Assembly (NCBI GenBank): GCA_035610365.1
Contig: CM069436.1
Location: 4,702,937 to 4,766,936, forward strand
Source: Aquatica leii
Lineage: Eukaryota; Arthropoda; Insecta; Coleoptera; Lampyridae
Direction of reading: 5' to 3'
DNA: 64,000 nt
Part shown: in pieces, positions 21,837 to 34,399 of the stretch
Position numbering within the stretch: the stretch's first letter is position 1
Layout of the letters: each line of letters starts with the position of its first letter
Notes under the pieces: model-generated
Seen by the model: only the letters and a program-made list of their open reading frames with translations
Databases searched by the model: none
What the model was told of the DNA's origin: nothing
Made by a program: the position numbers and the translations under genes

Positions 21837-24689
21837 TACCGATTTTATTCAGACATTTTGCAATGGATACTCCTTCAGATTGCCGGTTGGAAAGTACAGG
21901 ATTGCGTACAAGAAAAGAAGAAAGTCAGTCGTAGTCAGTTGTTTGGATTCATGATTGAAGTTATGTTTTAGTTTTCTGCCAAATAATAAACCAACGATTT
22001 TTTGCTTTCGGTTCTCAACAATGAGTTTTTTTCTAATAAACCTTTATTAAAACCTCGTGATTTGAGGCGCCTCTTAAGAGTGGTTTTTCGTATATCAAAC
22101 GCTTTTTCTGCACTTTAACTTCTATTTTCTTATTCTCAAACGCTTTGACTGCAGTTTTTAAACGGTCTTCAAACCATTCTTTTCTTCCAAACGTGCATTT
22201 TTTTAAACAAAAAGTAAGCACTAATAGGAGATTTGGTCCGACTATCTCAGGTTTTTTTTAATGGGTCAATTATCTCAAATTTCATTGGTCTATCTATGCC
22301 AATTGTTTTTTTATTATTGCTTTTCATATATCATTCTTTGTTTTAGAATCTTAAAATAACAATGTTTTTCCGCTACTAGTTGTATACGTTTTCATTATTA
22401 CGCATAATAATAGGTTGTGAAGTAGCACTTTTTTAACCGCAGGTAAATATATTTACATTTTCTGAAAGTTAAAAAAAAAGTTTACAAAAGAGCAATTTTA
22501 AGATTTTTTTAAAAATTTTTAATTTGAAATTAATATTTTAGATTTTAAATGTGATTTAGTAAAAGTTAAAAAGGTTTTAATAGCTCTAGCAGTAAAAAAA
22601 TGTGTATAAACCACGGTTGAGAAAATGATTATAACCTGCGCGACTTATACCCCGCAACGCTTCGCATATTTTGAAAGTTTAATTGGTTTTTATAACATTT
22701 TCTTTCTTATTCCATGTTGCTGGTTTTCCTAGCTTCGGCTTGTTTAGTTTCTTTTCTTCCAAATCTTCTAAATATTTGGATTTGTTTTCAGTCGAGTTTT
22801 TTTATTAGAAGTGTCATTGTTAAAGTCAACCGTATCAGATTGGACATTGAAAAGTGCTATAAATGCGACAAAAAAACAAAAAGTTGAACTTATTGAAAGT
22901 TAACAGGAAAAAATCCAAAAATGTACACACGATACATACTTAACGCACACGCTACGAGAAATTGAAGCGAACATTATTTATACAAATTTGCAAGAAAACG
23001 TGTAAACTATGAGAAAAAAATAGACAATAACTCGTTGTCAGTAATAATTAATCGCAATAAAATTTAATTAAGAAAAAACTTAAGAAATTTTCCGTATTAG
23101 TGAAAATTTATCGCAATTAATGTAACGGGGACGTTTGATATTTCCACGCCGAAGAATAAGTGTTTGTTTTCCTCTTCGATGAATGCAGAACACGTACGTT
23201 ATAAAAGTTTTTAGACAAAAGCTACCTGAATTCATTTTCGATAAGGTATATCTATCGGAAAATAGAATCGTTAATTGGCATTAAAGTGTAATAGGAAAAG
23301 TTTCGTAGTTAAAATAAAGTATCTACGTTAGCTGCGATAAATGAATAATAAATAAATAAAAGAAGAAAAAAGGAGACAGAAACTCTGCTCGGTAAAAATT
23401 GCAATAATAATTTTTCGCAAGATACATATCAAATAATATAAATTAGCAATTCTGTGCGCTTGTTAGGAACTTTAGAAGTTTTAAATTTGAGATCTTATAC
23501 AGTTGCGTGTTTTTTTCTACTTATTGTGTTATTCTTGTGCTTCCCATGGCCTTGTAAAAATATTAAAATGCACCTCTACTTATTTAAAAGCCGGCAGGTT
23601 TTGTGTGTATGTGCATTTTCCCCCTTGACTCTCTTATAATTAACTTGCTTTAGCTATTTTCATATTTGCAATTTCAGTATGAAAGATGAACGGGTGCGAT
23701 AGCAAAAACTTGTATTGTGCATTGTTTCGTGCAGTAAGTAGCCTTAGGGGAGCTTTTGTGGATAACAGCCTTTTCTTTTTAATTACTTAAAATTTTATGT
23801 TATTAAAGAAATTGTTATTCTTAACTTATCGTCGAGTATACGACTGCAATAACAGAAAGACATTTTAACACTCTCAATTGGTTTTTCTTCCAACGGTAAC
23901 TGCGATACACCCATTTCCTTGCTGTCGTTTCAACGAGATTGCGTTTCTTATTTTGTTTAGAATTAGAATCAAACGTTGCAAGAAAAAAAGCAAAATTAAA
24001 TCCTAGCTAGCGAATTCGTTTAAAAAACTTGTTATTTGCAAACTAGAGATCAACGAGGCTAACCACCATAACTTGCTAAGAACCGTGTACGTTTTTCGTT
24101 TGTGGTTTGACAAACTGTTATTGTCAACTTCGAGAACGTTTACCGAAGGATGTAGAAAAGAAAAGATAGATAACAGAAATATATGAAAACGGTTCAAAAG
24201 AATCATAGGTCAGTTTTTCCAAAATCGAAAGTAATAAGAAGACTGTTTAAATAAATAAGTTATTAACGCGTGTTAAAATAAATATAACGGCGTTCAAGCG
24301 TACGTGCTTTTAATGTAAACAAGTATCAGCTTTAGATAAATAGAAGTTATCCGCGGACATTATTTTTTAGTGATTGTAATATATATGTATTTAAATTAGT
24401 GTGTTTTTCAAGTTCTAATAAATCATTTAAAAATATAAACATTTTGAGCCAAACAAATTAAAAATTACGGACTTGTTGCATTAAATAGTCTTTTAAGTTT
24501 GTCATCAATCAAAATCAATGTTATTGCTTACGACGTAGCTAAATTAAGCTGTTATTCTAAGAACTGCAAATTCTTTTTAATTACACTAAAAATACAAAGT
24601 AACTGGCATATTGTGAAAATTCAGTCGCCCATTTTGTGTAAAATTACACTAATTCGATTAAAAAAATTATGCAAAACAAATAATTAGCT
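21837..24689. other. Long AT-rich stretch without recognised elements
   Basis: No strong coding motif. A 62-codon minus-strand frame at 22033-22221 contains RLKTAVKAFENKKIEVKVQK, faintly like a pogo helix-turn-helix, but not enough to call. Other frames here are short and low complexity. Confidence 0.45.
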
Positions 24690-25570
24690 ACTTCTTAACT
24701 TCAGCTCTGAATAATTTTCTAGAGAGCGCTCTAATAGCCTTTTTCAAATCTAGAGGTGTGATGGCAGGGAATGGGCACCCTAGATTTATGTTTTGTGTCA
24801 TGGCAGGAGAGATTAAGCATTTAAGGCATGTTTGTCATGAAAAAGAAACGTAGAGAGGTAGAGATGTTAGGGATCTCATTTCCTTAAACTAACCTCAGCA
24901 GGAAGAGCCAAGAGGATGTCCCAATAAGACTCTCAACGCAACCTTTGGACACCGGAAAACTTTTAATAAGATAAGGAATCTAATTGTACACTAAATTTGT
25001 TGTAATTTATCTGTAACTTGTTGTGTTTGGTCCAAGCAAAAACTTTTTCAGATTTTATTCGACGATTCAACGTAGGAATTTTTACTCTTTATAGTAAGAT
25101 AGCTTGCATAGAGAACTTGAAGGATATCGTGTGGCTCTAAAAGGCTTAGAAGATTGTTCATCATAGCACGCTCAACTGCCAAAGAACCAGAAACAGTACC
25201 ATCACATCTAGTACCAGAGTAACTTTGCAAAAACTATCGGAGAGATACATACTCAAAAGCTGGCTTCTGAATTGCGATTTGTTTCACCTTGTTTAGAAGA
25301 ATCAAGTGATCAATTCGATCAAAAGCATTTGAGCGGTCAAACAGAATACCAAGCACGGGTCTGGCCATATTCAAAAAAGTTAAGTCGAAGTCATCACACT
25401 TATACAGAGCTGTATCTGTGTTTTACCCTTTAATAAACCCATGCTGTGTTGGAGTAGAGATCTTTAAATTTTATAGGAGGGAGAAACTATATTAACAGAA
25501 CGGTAGTTTCAGTAAGGAGTGGGATTGTTTTTTTAAAGAATTTTGGAGTGTATCAGTGATGAAGGAAAAG
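24690..25570 (-). pseudogene. LINE reverse transcriptase fragment
   Basis: On the minus strand: STPTQHGFIKG, then LNMARPVLGILFDRSNAFDR (the first catalytic Asp block, with the usual Asp-x-Ser-Lys-Ala-Phe altered) and IDHLILLNKVKQIAIQKPAF. Further down, VALRVLLGHPLGSSC and AIRALSRKLF resemble the end of Jockey/CR1-type RT proteins. The YxDD block is lost. Frames shift at least three times. The segment 25571 upward may hold more of its 5' part, but I could not read it. Confidence 0.7.
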
Positions 25571-26809
25571 TACCAAAGAGAAAAGATAGGTTTATAATGT
25601 AAGGCAGAGGGACAAATATCAGATGGGAACTCATCGAACAGTGATCGCTTATCTTTGAGGACGATACCGTACTCGACTTGGTCTTACCAAGCCCCAAGTT
25701 AATGATCCTGCAAGTCTCTTTTTATTTGTTGATGATTTAATAATAATAAAATATGAGAGTTGGTTGGCGCTATTAAAAGTTCAAACGAATTTAAATGGCA
25801 GAAAAAGAATAATTACAAAATGATAAGAAAGTCCAGTGGAGAGGAAAATGTTGATATGTTGTAGAAGAAATTGTTAAGACAAGTTGCGAATGCTGGAGTT
25901 CTCTTTGTGAGCTCATAGACGACGGGGGTTAAATCAATAGACATGAGTAAATTATGTTGATCTGTCTGAAGGCTTTCATTACTTAGTCAGTCCTAGAAAT
26001 ACTTTTCTTAGCTGCAAAGTGCATGATGTTGTCCATGAGGACTCAAGAATAGGTTGTTGCTCATGTATAGAAACAAACCTGAGAAGAAAATTGATAACAT
26101 AAACCAAAATTATGATTACTATAAACGATGTTTTTCTATGTACTAGTAGCACACGTCCGGTTCGTTCTTTAATAAAGTGATAACATTACTTGACTGATAA
26201 CATTATCCATAATTTCAATAAATGGCGCGCACTGTAAATAGTTGTAGTATATAATTAATTTTGATTTCATTTGATCTTCAAAGATTCCATTAAGTACTTA
26301 CCTGGTTCAAGTTTCTTGTTCGATTTCAAAGTCATCTTGTATTTTTTTACAAAAATGAAAGAAAATCATTTTTTAGTGTAAATATTTTTTCACTTTGTGG
26401 TTGTACTCCACAAACGTGATTATGGATCAATTAACTTCTTAAGATGATGAAAATCGCTGACACCCATTTTGTATTTGACTTTCGAGATTAAAAGGACAAT
26501 AAATCAGGAAATACGGGTAATAAGATATTAACATTACCATTCAACATTAGCTGTTTTTCAATACTGTAAAGCAATGGCCGCGCATAGTATAACCAAAAAA
26601 AAAACAAGTGTATTGACGAAAATTTAAAGTCGTTTTTTTACCTAAACCAGGACGGGAATTATACACCCAGGCAAAATGTTTTTATCTAATTAGCTTGACA
26701 TCTTTTATGCCTAAGATTATAACACTTTTGCATCGACACCAATACGCTTAACAAACGAAACAATCGTGTAAATTGAGCATACATGAGGTCACACTCATAA
26801 TTGAAAGTT
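25571..26809. other. Interval without a supported gene
   Basis: Probably includes decayed 5' LINE sequence near 25600-26080 on the minus strand, judging only by its position upstream of the RT fragment. From 26080 it is plain AT-rich DNA. Confidence 0.35.
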
Positions 26810-26945
26810 TTTTAAGCAACCAAAGAGTTGCACTGCGAACTCTTTTGGATATAGAAGGAGCACTTGATTTGAACACATCTTCTGATTTTATTTGGAAGGC
26901 TGTCAAAAATCAAGAAGTTTTTCGATTTGTATTAGAATAAAACAG
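26810..26945 (+). pseudogene. Short LINE RT fragment
   Basis: About 45 codons reading NQRVALRTLLDIEGALDLNT and FIWKAVKNQEV. The FLDIEGAFD motif is the catalytic block A of Jockey-like reverse transcriptases. The usual Phe before the second Asp is Leu. Nothing recognisable precedes or follows in frame. Confidence 0.6.
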
Positions 26946-26959
26946 CAATATAACCAGAA

Positions 26960-27079
26960 AGAATTGCAAAATTGGTGGTCAACGCCACTACATGGATAAA
27001 AAAGCCACTAATAGTTAATTATTATATAGAAAACCATGAACTAACTATATCTTCATAGTTTTCTATATAATAATTAACT
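26960..27079. repeat. Fold-back inverted repeat interrupted by CACTGG copy 2
   Basis: 27005-27034 and 27058-27079 are perfect inverted partners around a 23-bp loop, core TTAATTATTATATAGAAAAC. The outer part of the left arm (26960-27014) is matched in inverted form by 28827-28885, beyond the inserted CACTGG element. Another related segment, TTTTCTATATAATAA, is at 29098-29112. Confidence 0.85.
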
Positions 27080-28826
27080 CACTGGTCTGCATGAAAATCG
27101 GCCCTGATACCATTCTTGACGATTCGATGTAAAATGACCTCCTGAATCCGAAAATGAGCTCCGTTTGTACCTATCACCCACCTATTTTGGGGGGACCCCA
27201 TTTTTATTTTTTTTTTGCATTTTTTTTTAGAATTTTAACTTATAGCCGTTAAACATCCCAAAGCAGGTAATAAAATTTATACCAAAGTATATGGCAAAAG
27301 TTTTGCTATAAAATGCATATAGAAACAACAATAAAATACAAATATATAAGAACAGTAAAAAAAATATCAATAAACAGTTAGGAAGATTCACTGCACGACG
27401 CTGGCGATCTCAATACCACATGCAGGTTTGAACAGGAATTTTCGACAGGCTTGAACTTGCATTACTCTTCTCATTATAGTATATTACATTGTTTGCTTAA
27501 CTGCTTCGATCAGTACATCTATAGCTGTTGCAGAGTTAACTTGTCGACGTTTTAAACGTGTTGGATTTTGTGTTCATTTTTGTTCATTTGTGTAAAACAG
27601 TAAAACTGCTTTTACTCCGGATTTTTTCAAGTGACTAAGTGTGATTTGTGGTTAATGTCGGGCGTTGAATTACTGTTTAATTATGCCACGCAAGCGTAAA
27701 AATCATCCCCATAGCTTCTGCTATGTCTGTGGGGAATTAACTTTAAAAGCGCAACGAAAACCCCTTTCTCCGCTTGTTAAAACAGCTTATAAATTGTACT
27801 TTGATTGTCAAGTTGGCGACCAGGACAAGACTTGGGCTCCATCAGTATGTTGTACGACTTGTTACAGTAGTTTGACCAAATGGCTCAAAGGTACCCGCAA
27901 ATCAATGCCATTTGCTATGCCCATGGTTTGGCGTGAACCTCGCTGTCATCTTACAGATTGTTACTTTTGTATAACTTCCACCGTCGGGTTTTACACATCA
28001 AACTTGGATTGATCAAGCAGTTTGTGAAAGCAGTGGACAAGACAGGTGGAGCATTTCAATTTTTGAAAACTAAATTTTCTCGTCTTAGCGAAGCTAAAAT
28101 CAAAGAAGGCGTTTTTGTTGGTCCCCATATTAGACAACTCTTCCAAGATTCTACGTTTATTGAACACCTAAATCGAAAAGAAAAACGAGCTTGGCTTGCA
28201 TTTCAAAACGTTTGTAAGAACTTCCTGGGTAACCACAAAAGTGAAAATTATGTCGCTCACGTCGAGAAACTGCTTTTAGCGTACAAGGACATAGGATGTA
28301 ACATGTCTCTTAAAGTTCACTTCCTTCACTCGCATCTGGACTTTTTCCCTGAAAATTTAGGAGCAGTCTCGGATGAACACGGGGAACGGTTCCATCAAGA
28401 CATCGCTAAGCTGGAGAAGAGATTTTCAGGAAAGTGGAATGCAAGCATGTTGGCGGAGTACTGCTAGTTTTTGAAACGAGAGAGCTGTACCTCAGGGTAT
28501 AAAAGGAAAGCAAGCACCAAGTAACGATGAATATCTTTTTATTTATTACTGTTTATAGCTAAAATAGTTCTTTTTCCCATTTAAATTAAATTCATGTCCA
28601 TATATTTATTATTATAATAATTATTATAATTATTATTATCGTTCGATAATTAAATTATAGATAATTTATTGAAAAGTGGTAAAATTAGAGATTTGGGGCT
28701 TCCTCGAAAATGATGGGTGATGGAAGAAAACGGAAGACATATTTGGATTCAGGACGTCATTTTACATAAGAATCACCCGGAATAGTGTCAGGGCTCGATA
28801 AAAAATATTTTTTTTGCAGACCAGTG
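27080..28826 (+). mobile_element. CACTGG-ended element, copy 2 (internal deletion derivative)
   Basis: 1747 bp, ends CACTGGTCTGCATG and GCAGACCAGTG, closely matching copy 1 in inverted orientation. About 850 bp of the gene is missing relative to copy 1, between the N-terminal cysteine-rich region and the LHIKLGL motif. The junction falls in a TTT shared by both sides (GGGTTT and TTTACACATC), consistent with microhomology joining. It is flanked by CT at 27078-27079 and 28827-28828. Confidence 0.9.
27683..28524 (+). pseudogene. Deleted copy of the CACTGG-element protein
   Basis: Starts MPRKRKNHPHSFCYVCGE at ATG 27683 and keeps the N-terminal Cys-rich part to TDCYFCITSTVGF. The deletion shifts the frame, so the first frame ends after about 110 codons at a stop near 28012. 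The second frame resumes at LHIKLGLIKQFVKAVDKTGG and keeps SDEHGERFHQDIAKLEKRF. A TAG at about 28465-28467 replaces the Trp that copy 1 has after AEYC. The two copies differ by few residues elsewhere, pointing to fairly recent common origin. Confidence 0.85.
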
Positions 28827-28925
28827 CTATTAGTGGCTTTTCTATCCATGTGACGTTGATCATCAATTTTACAATTCAATCTTACACTAAACGTATATAA
28901 CTATGTCAAATTTGTTTGCTGTACT

Positions 28926-28990
28926 TATGGAAACTGCATCAGAATATCTTAGTGCTGAAGAGTCCCAATAGGACGAAACAGCTGTCTACT
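28926..28990 (+). repeat. Dispersed repeat, copy b
   Basis: Partner of 16801-16866, with the same words in the same order. Here the plus frame reads ETASEYLSAEESQ before a stop. It may be a coding remnant of an unidentified element. Confidence 0.6.
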
Positions 28991-29379
28991 ATTTTGTGAT
29001 GATGGTTTCTGCATTTACACAAACAAAATGTTCACACTTTTCGATTATGTTAGTAGATTTAATTTCCTGCTATTATTTAAACAATGACATATCTTTATAA
29101 TTTTCTATATAATAAATAAACATAAAGGTAGCTGTTGTTAAAGGATGTATCTAAGGAGGGGGTTATCTTCTCTATTGTAGAGATTGGTAGTGGACAATCT
29201 TTTACGGGAACTTAAACAGAACGGAATGCATGCGCAAGAAAATGCAGACTATATTACTATATGGTTTTTATTTGTTTCAAATCTTATGTAACAAATAGTG
29301 GAAAATTGGTATTATAAGCAAATGGAAACTCTAGGACTTGAAGAATTGTGGGGACAAGAACTTTTACTAAGCAATGAGA

Positions 29380-30200
29380 TTAACTGTTTGGGACTTATGC
29401 TGATACTAAATTAACCTTCAACGCTCACTTAGAGAAAACAATCAGTAGAGCTACTCGGCTTTATTGAACTTGTAGGAGTCGGATAGAAAAAACACAGGGA
29501 TTAAAACCGGAAATTATTCTTTAGATATATTCTAGGGTAATATTTCTCATTTACAAATGGATCTCTAATTTTTGAAGTATGAATCCAAAAAAAGAGAATC
29601 TACAACAAGCCTTGCGTGTTTGGAAATCACAGGGGCAATGTAAACGACGCTTGCTGCAGTTATGGAAACCTTGCTAGATTTCTACCTCTACATTTAGTGG
29701 TAGAATCAGAACCGTACCGGTTAAAAGCTAATGAATGGAATACTAGTGCTGGAGTAGGATACCATACCGAGTTTTCACCAGATAAACAAAAACTACTTGC
29801 TAAAGAATGAAACTGAATAGAACTGGTCCAACTAGCTACTTCCACAAACCTTATCTGATAGTCATACTAAGAAAGGGAAACAGAGCAATCATCTGATATA
29901 CAGATGGTTTCAAAACTGCACAAAATATTGGAGGGGAATCGCAGTCAGTAGATTAGGGAGCAACTTTGGTCTAAACCTAGGCTGTCTAGCAGCCGTATTT
30001 CAAGCAGATGGACATCAATAAGACGAAGGTAACGATAAAACAGACCTGTTAGCAAAAACGATATCTGAAATTTGTCTAATGGATGGGTTAAGTACACCGA
30101 AAGTAGTAGCAAATAAGCTTGTCTTTCTCTAAATTTTTTTGAGAAAGTAGAACTTAAGAATTGGAAATATATGGGACACAATAAGCTTAGAGGGTTACTA
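29380..30200 (+). pseudogene. LINE fragment: RT C-terminus and RNase H
   Basis: TKLTFNAHLEKTISRATRLY at about 29405-29465 matches the RT thumb of Jockey/LOA/I-type LINEs. ARFLPLHLVVESEPYRLKAN (within 29616-29810) is the conserved PLHLV.E block between RT and RNase H. YTDGFKTAQNIGGE near 29900 is the RNase H start, with DGSK changed to DGFK. Broken by several stops and shifts. Presence of RNase H separates it from the RTE-type LINEs in this window. Confidence 0.75.
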
Positions 30201-31740
30201 AAAACTTAACCCAGAAGAATAATAATAAAAAAGTTTTTGAAACAACTGATCTAGGTTGATTTTCATGAAATTTAGATGGCGGAAGCACAACCACGACGAA
30301 ATTTTTCAAACTAATGGCAAACCGTTTTTTCTGCTGGTAATTGATTACCGAAATTGAACGTAGCGATTGATTTAAACCTTTACTATAACCGTAAAAAATC
30401 ATCCGAGAAAAACCTTCACGTGGAATTGTACATTGACCGTGAAAGTGTAAAGTAAAACAAAAGACGGTATTTTTTCTTAACGTGCTTTTTGTGCATCCAA
30501 CTTAACTTGTTCAAATTTTAAATACAATGATGTCTATCACTACACTTTGCAAATGTTACTTTATTTTTATAAAGAAAAGAAAATCAAGTATTTTCATAAT
30601 GTTCGCATGCAATTTAAGTAAGTACCTGAAATGTTAGATTAATATCGTTAGTTGTGCAACTGGCTGTGACTACATTGCGACAATAACTGTACTTTAATAA
30701 TATTGTTTTGACACAAGGTAAAAGGTTAAGTATACGCTACAACAATGACGTTTAAAAAAACGTTATTCTTCGTTTTGATTAAGACATTGTTACTCATAAT
30801 AATTATTGTTGTTTTGTAAAAAAACGTAAACTTAAACGTAGATGTAAATTATAAATATCAAAAGTAATTCATTGTCAAACAAAAAGAAGATCTATTTTTA
30901 ATCTATTCCGTTTTGTTTTATTCCAAATCTCAAGACTAGCTTTTCAAAAAAAAAAAAAAAATGAAAAGAATATATAGAAGTAGTATAATATAACTAGACT
31001 TCAGTACACTGTTCAGAAGCAGAAAATTATAATTTTGATTTGTTCTATTAATCTCTTCTATTGCTTTCTTTCTTTAGTCAACCTTTAGCATTTTTTTACT
31101 TCTATTATTTATAGATGATTTAGGACACAGTCGTACTTCCTTTTAGATCTTACACTTACCGTTTCTACTGTCTGTTTCTATTGTGCTTTCTCTTTTTTTT
31201 TCATTTGTCTTATGAAATGTTTTATTTTTTATGGTATTGTTCAGTTTATGGTTTATTTTGATTCTCTATGTTCTGTTCTCATTTCTGGTCTGTATATTAT
31301 CTCTCTTTGAACTTATCATGCTTTTGTAAATTCTCTGAATCTTTTCTGTTGGATCGTTGTTCAGTTGCACACTCAGGGCTAGTTTAGGTTTTAGATTTCT
31401 ATTAGGTTTCTGATCCTGTTTTTGTTTCAAGATTTGAATCTGTCACCGTTGGTTCATCCTGGTCTGGTTGGTTACTAGATCTTAAATAACACTACTCGAG
31501 TTGACAGTGTTTACTACGTGAATGTGAGAGTAAGAACTGAGTAGGAGAGACTTAGAGGCGAAGCTCCTGTGTGTCATTTTGCATTGCTGGCAAAGAAATT
31601 CTATGTTTTGAATATTTGTAGTATTTGTACTACATATGCAATGAAAAAGGACATGATTTACACGAAATACAAATAACCAATTATAAAAATAAACAAGAAA
31701 ACCGACAGATGCAAGGAAATCATAAGCAAGTAGAAAATAA
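30201..31740. other. Interval with no supported gene; part is pyrimidine-rich on the plus strand
   Basis: 30187-30402 on the minus strand gives VVVVLPPSKFHENQPRSVVS, a peptide-like string I cannot assign. 31020-31490 is T- and C-rich on the plus strand and may be a reversed piece of a purine-rich LINE. An A-run is at about 30946-30961. Confidence 0.35.
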
Positions 31741-33150
31741 AGGAATAAAAAGAACAAAAAACGATAAAAGATAAGACTGAGAACATGGAACATTAGAACA
31801 TTATTAGAAACAGATAAAATGGAAGAAATTGGAAAAGAAATGGAGCGGTACAAAATTAACATAATGGCACTACAAGAAATAAGATGGAGAGGCGAAGGAA
31901 CAATAAACATAGCAAATTACACAATATTATTTAGTGGAAATTAAAAACAAGGGCACCATGGGACGGCATTTATGTTAGATAAAAAGCTTACAAAAGAGTA
32001 ATTACACTTTAGAAGAATATCATACATTAGAATAAAAAACACAATTGCAAACATATCGATACTAACCGTTTACGCACTAACAGAAGAAGCAGCAACGGAA
32101 GAAAAAGAAGCTTTCTACGACAAATTGGAAGAAACATGCGAAAAGATACCCAAACACGACACATTAATGGTAGTAGGAGAATTCAACGCAAAAATAGATA
32201 AAGAAGATTTTATAAAAGATGTGGCAGGAAAGGAAACTATCCACGAAACAACATCAGACAATGGAATAAATCTATGTCACCTGGCAACACAAACAGGCAT
32301 GTATATTGTAAGCACCAAATTTAAACATAAAAAAGTACATAAAATCACATGGAATATACTTGGTAAAAACAAGAGAAATCAAATAGGTCATATTGTAGTT
32401 AAAAAGAAGAGAAAGAACATGATAAACGAAGTAAGATCATACAGAGGAACAAGTGAAGAAGATCAGAACCAAGTAACAACAGAAGACAGCAGCAGACAAA
32501 AAAGAAGTGGGACATAAAAATTTTGGAAAAAGAAGAAGGAAAGAAGAGGTATGAGATCGAGATAAACAAATCACTGTTATAGGAAAGCAAAAAAGAAAAC
32601 TTAGAAGGAGAATGGAGCGTAACTACAACAATTAGCGTTAAAGAAGCAGAGCGTGCAATAGGAACAGGAAGAGTTAAAGATAGAAAAGGATGGTTTAACA
32701 GAAAATGTGAAAAACTAATAGAAAGAAAAAAAAGGCAAGAAAAATATGGATACAAACTAACAAGCAAAAACATTATGAGAGAGCTAATGGCAGAAAAGAA
32801 ACGTAAATATATAGACGAAGTAATGGAAGATATAGGAAGAGACAACAAGAGCAATACCAACCTATACCAAAAATTAAAAAAACTAAAAAGAAGAAAGAAC
32901 TTAACCGTAAATATAGATAAACAAACATGGGAGAAACTATAGAAGGAATAATAAACGAATACAGGGCTTGATTACACACAAATGGTACAAATAATAGCGT
33001 ATGCTGATGATCTAGCAGTAATAGCCAGAGATAAAAGAAAGAGATTATATTACAAGAAAAAGACAGCAAATTAAAAAAGAAAAAGAAATCAAAATAGGTA
33101 AGCATAAGTATTAGGTAATCAAAAATTTTAGATACTTAGGAGTAATAATG
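31741..33150 (+). mobile_element. RTE-type LINE, internally deleted
   Basis: The endonuclease is best preserved at 32125-32517: MVVGEFNAKIDKED, KETIHETTSDNGINLCHLAT and VHKITWNILGKNKRNQIGHI, all characteristic of RTE-clade endonucleases. The usual GDFNAK is GEFNAK, changing a catalytic position. The start of the domain (MALQEIRWRGEG) is at about 31863. After a purine-rich spacer the sequence jumps to RT block C, IIAYADDLAVIARD, near 32994-33035, so RT blocks A and B are deleted. Confidence 0.8.
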
Positions 33151-33189
33151 GTTGTATACAACATGCTATTTTGTTAATGGTGTTTACAC

Positions 33190-34010
33190 TCGCCTTATGA
33201 AAAACATGTGAGCAAAGTAAGTGCGTAACATTTTGGTTGACACTTGCTCTCAGGCTCCCCGCTTATTTTTAGTGGTTTGAAAAAAGTCATCACCATCCTA
33301 CAGTAAAGAAAACATGCAGAATGCAATACTTGCTGTAAAAAATGGGTCCTTAACACTGTGGAACTGTACAGAGCAGCTCTTTTGTACAAAATTCCAAAAG
33401 CAACCGTTTACACTCACATAAAAGGCAAACGAGGACAAACCTTACGAAGTGGAGTCGATCGCTGACAATATTAAAACCTTAGAAAAGTGGGGTTTCGGTT
33501 TGATCAAAAATGAGGTTCTTCAACCTATTGTACGCTATGTGAATGAAAATAAAATTGATTTTTTTAAAAAAATTAAATACTTACATGAGATTCAAGAAGA
33601 GGTTCAATTTGAGCCAAAAAAGCCACAAATATTGGACGTTTCTCGCAAACTGTCGATGGATCTCTTTATTGTATATGAATACTTCGATAATTTTAAAAAA
33701 CACAGAAAATTTTAAATTTTCAACGTCGGCTTCGACCCAAGTGCTGGAAAAGGCAAAGTTGCTCACAGAACGACTAGTGGCCTTGTCAGACAGAATATTA
33801 CCGTGCTGCTTGATGGAAATGTTGAAGGTAAAAACTTGCAACCTTTGGTAGTGCTTAAAGGAAAAATATTTGTAGAACTTTGGGTTTCCAGACGATGGAT
33901 ATCTTGGAACTACGTATTTTGCAACGAAGAACGACTGGATAGAAATACGAAAGTTTTGAGAACTTTCAAAAATATATTGGTTTAGAAAGGCCGGTACAAT
34001 AGCCACAGTT
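33190..34010 (+). pseudogene. pogo-like transposase fragment
   Basis: Plus-strand frames give ALLYKIPKATVYTHIKGKRG (helix-turn-helix) and ETLEKWGFGLIK-like sequence at 33449-33715. The CENP-B-like second domain, KKPQILDVSRKLSMDLFIVY, follows. After a frame change there is VTVLLDGNVEGKNLQPLVV and RRWISWNYVFCNEERLD from the DDE domain start. Catalytic motifs downstream are missing. No terminal repeats found. Confidence 0.7.
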
Positions 34011-34399
34011 CACACTTGAGTATTTCGATTGTAGAATAAACAATAGCCTATAGTGTAGTTATCATTAAACTACCGGCCCATTCTATCCGTTTGCTACAGC
34101 CCACGGACTTTAAATAATTCAAAATGGCTTGAGATAAAAAACTTATACAATGGAAAAGAAAGAATTATGGACAAAAGTTATATGATCAAACCCCAGTGCT
34201 AGAGGAAACGAACCAAATTTGAGATATTTTTTTGTAAAAAAAAAATTATTTATTTTTAAACAATAACTATTATAAACTCAGCACACACACAAAAGGTCAC
34301 GATAACTAAATTTAAGCTTAGGAAAAAAGTTGACGGTTAAAAAAAATTAAAACCAACTTGAGACAGTCTGCTTCCCAAATTTAAGATTTTTAATTTAGT

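Noticed and set aside
22033-22221. Possible pogo helix-turn-helix protein
   Set aside because: Only one weak motif and no DDE sequence nearby.
33581-34006. 141-codon minus-strand frame
   Set aside because: Antisense to the pogo-like fragment at 33190-34010, whose plus-strand motifs are recognisable.
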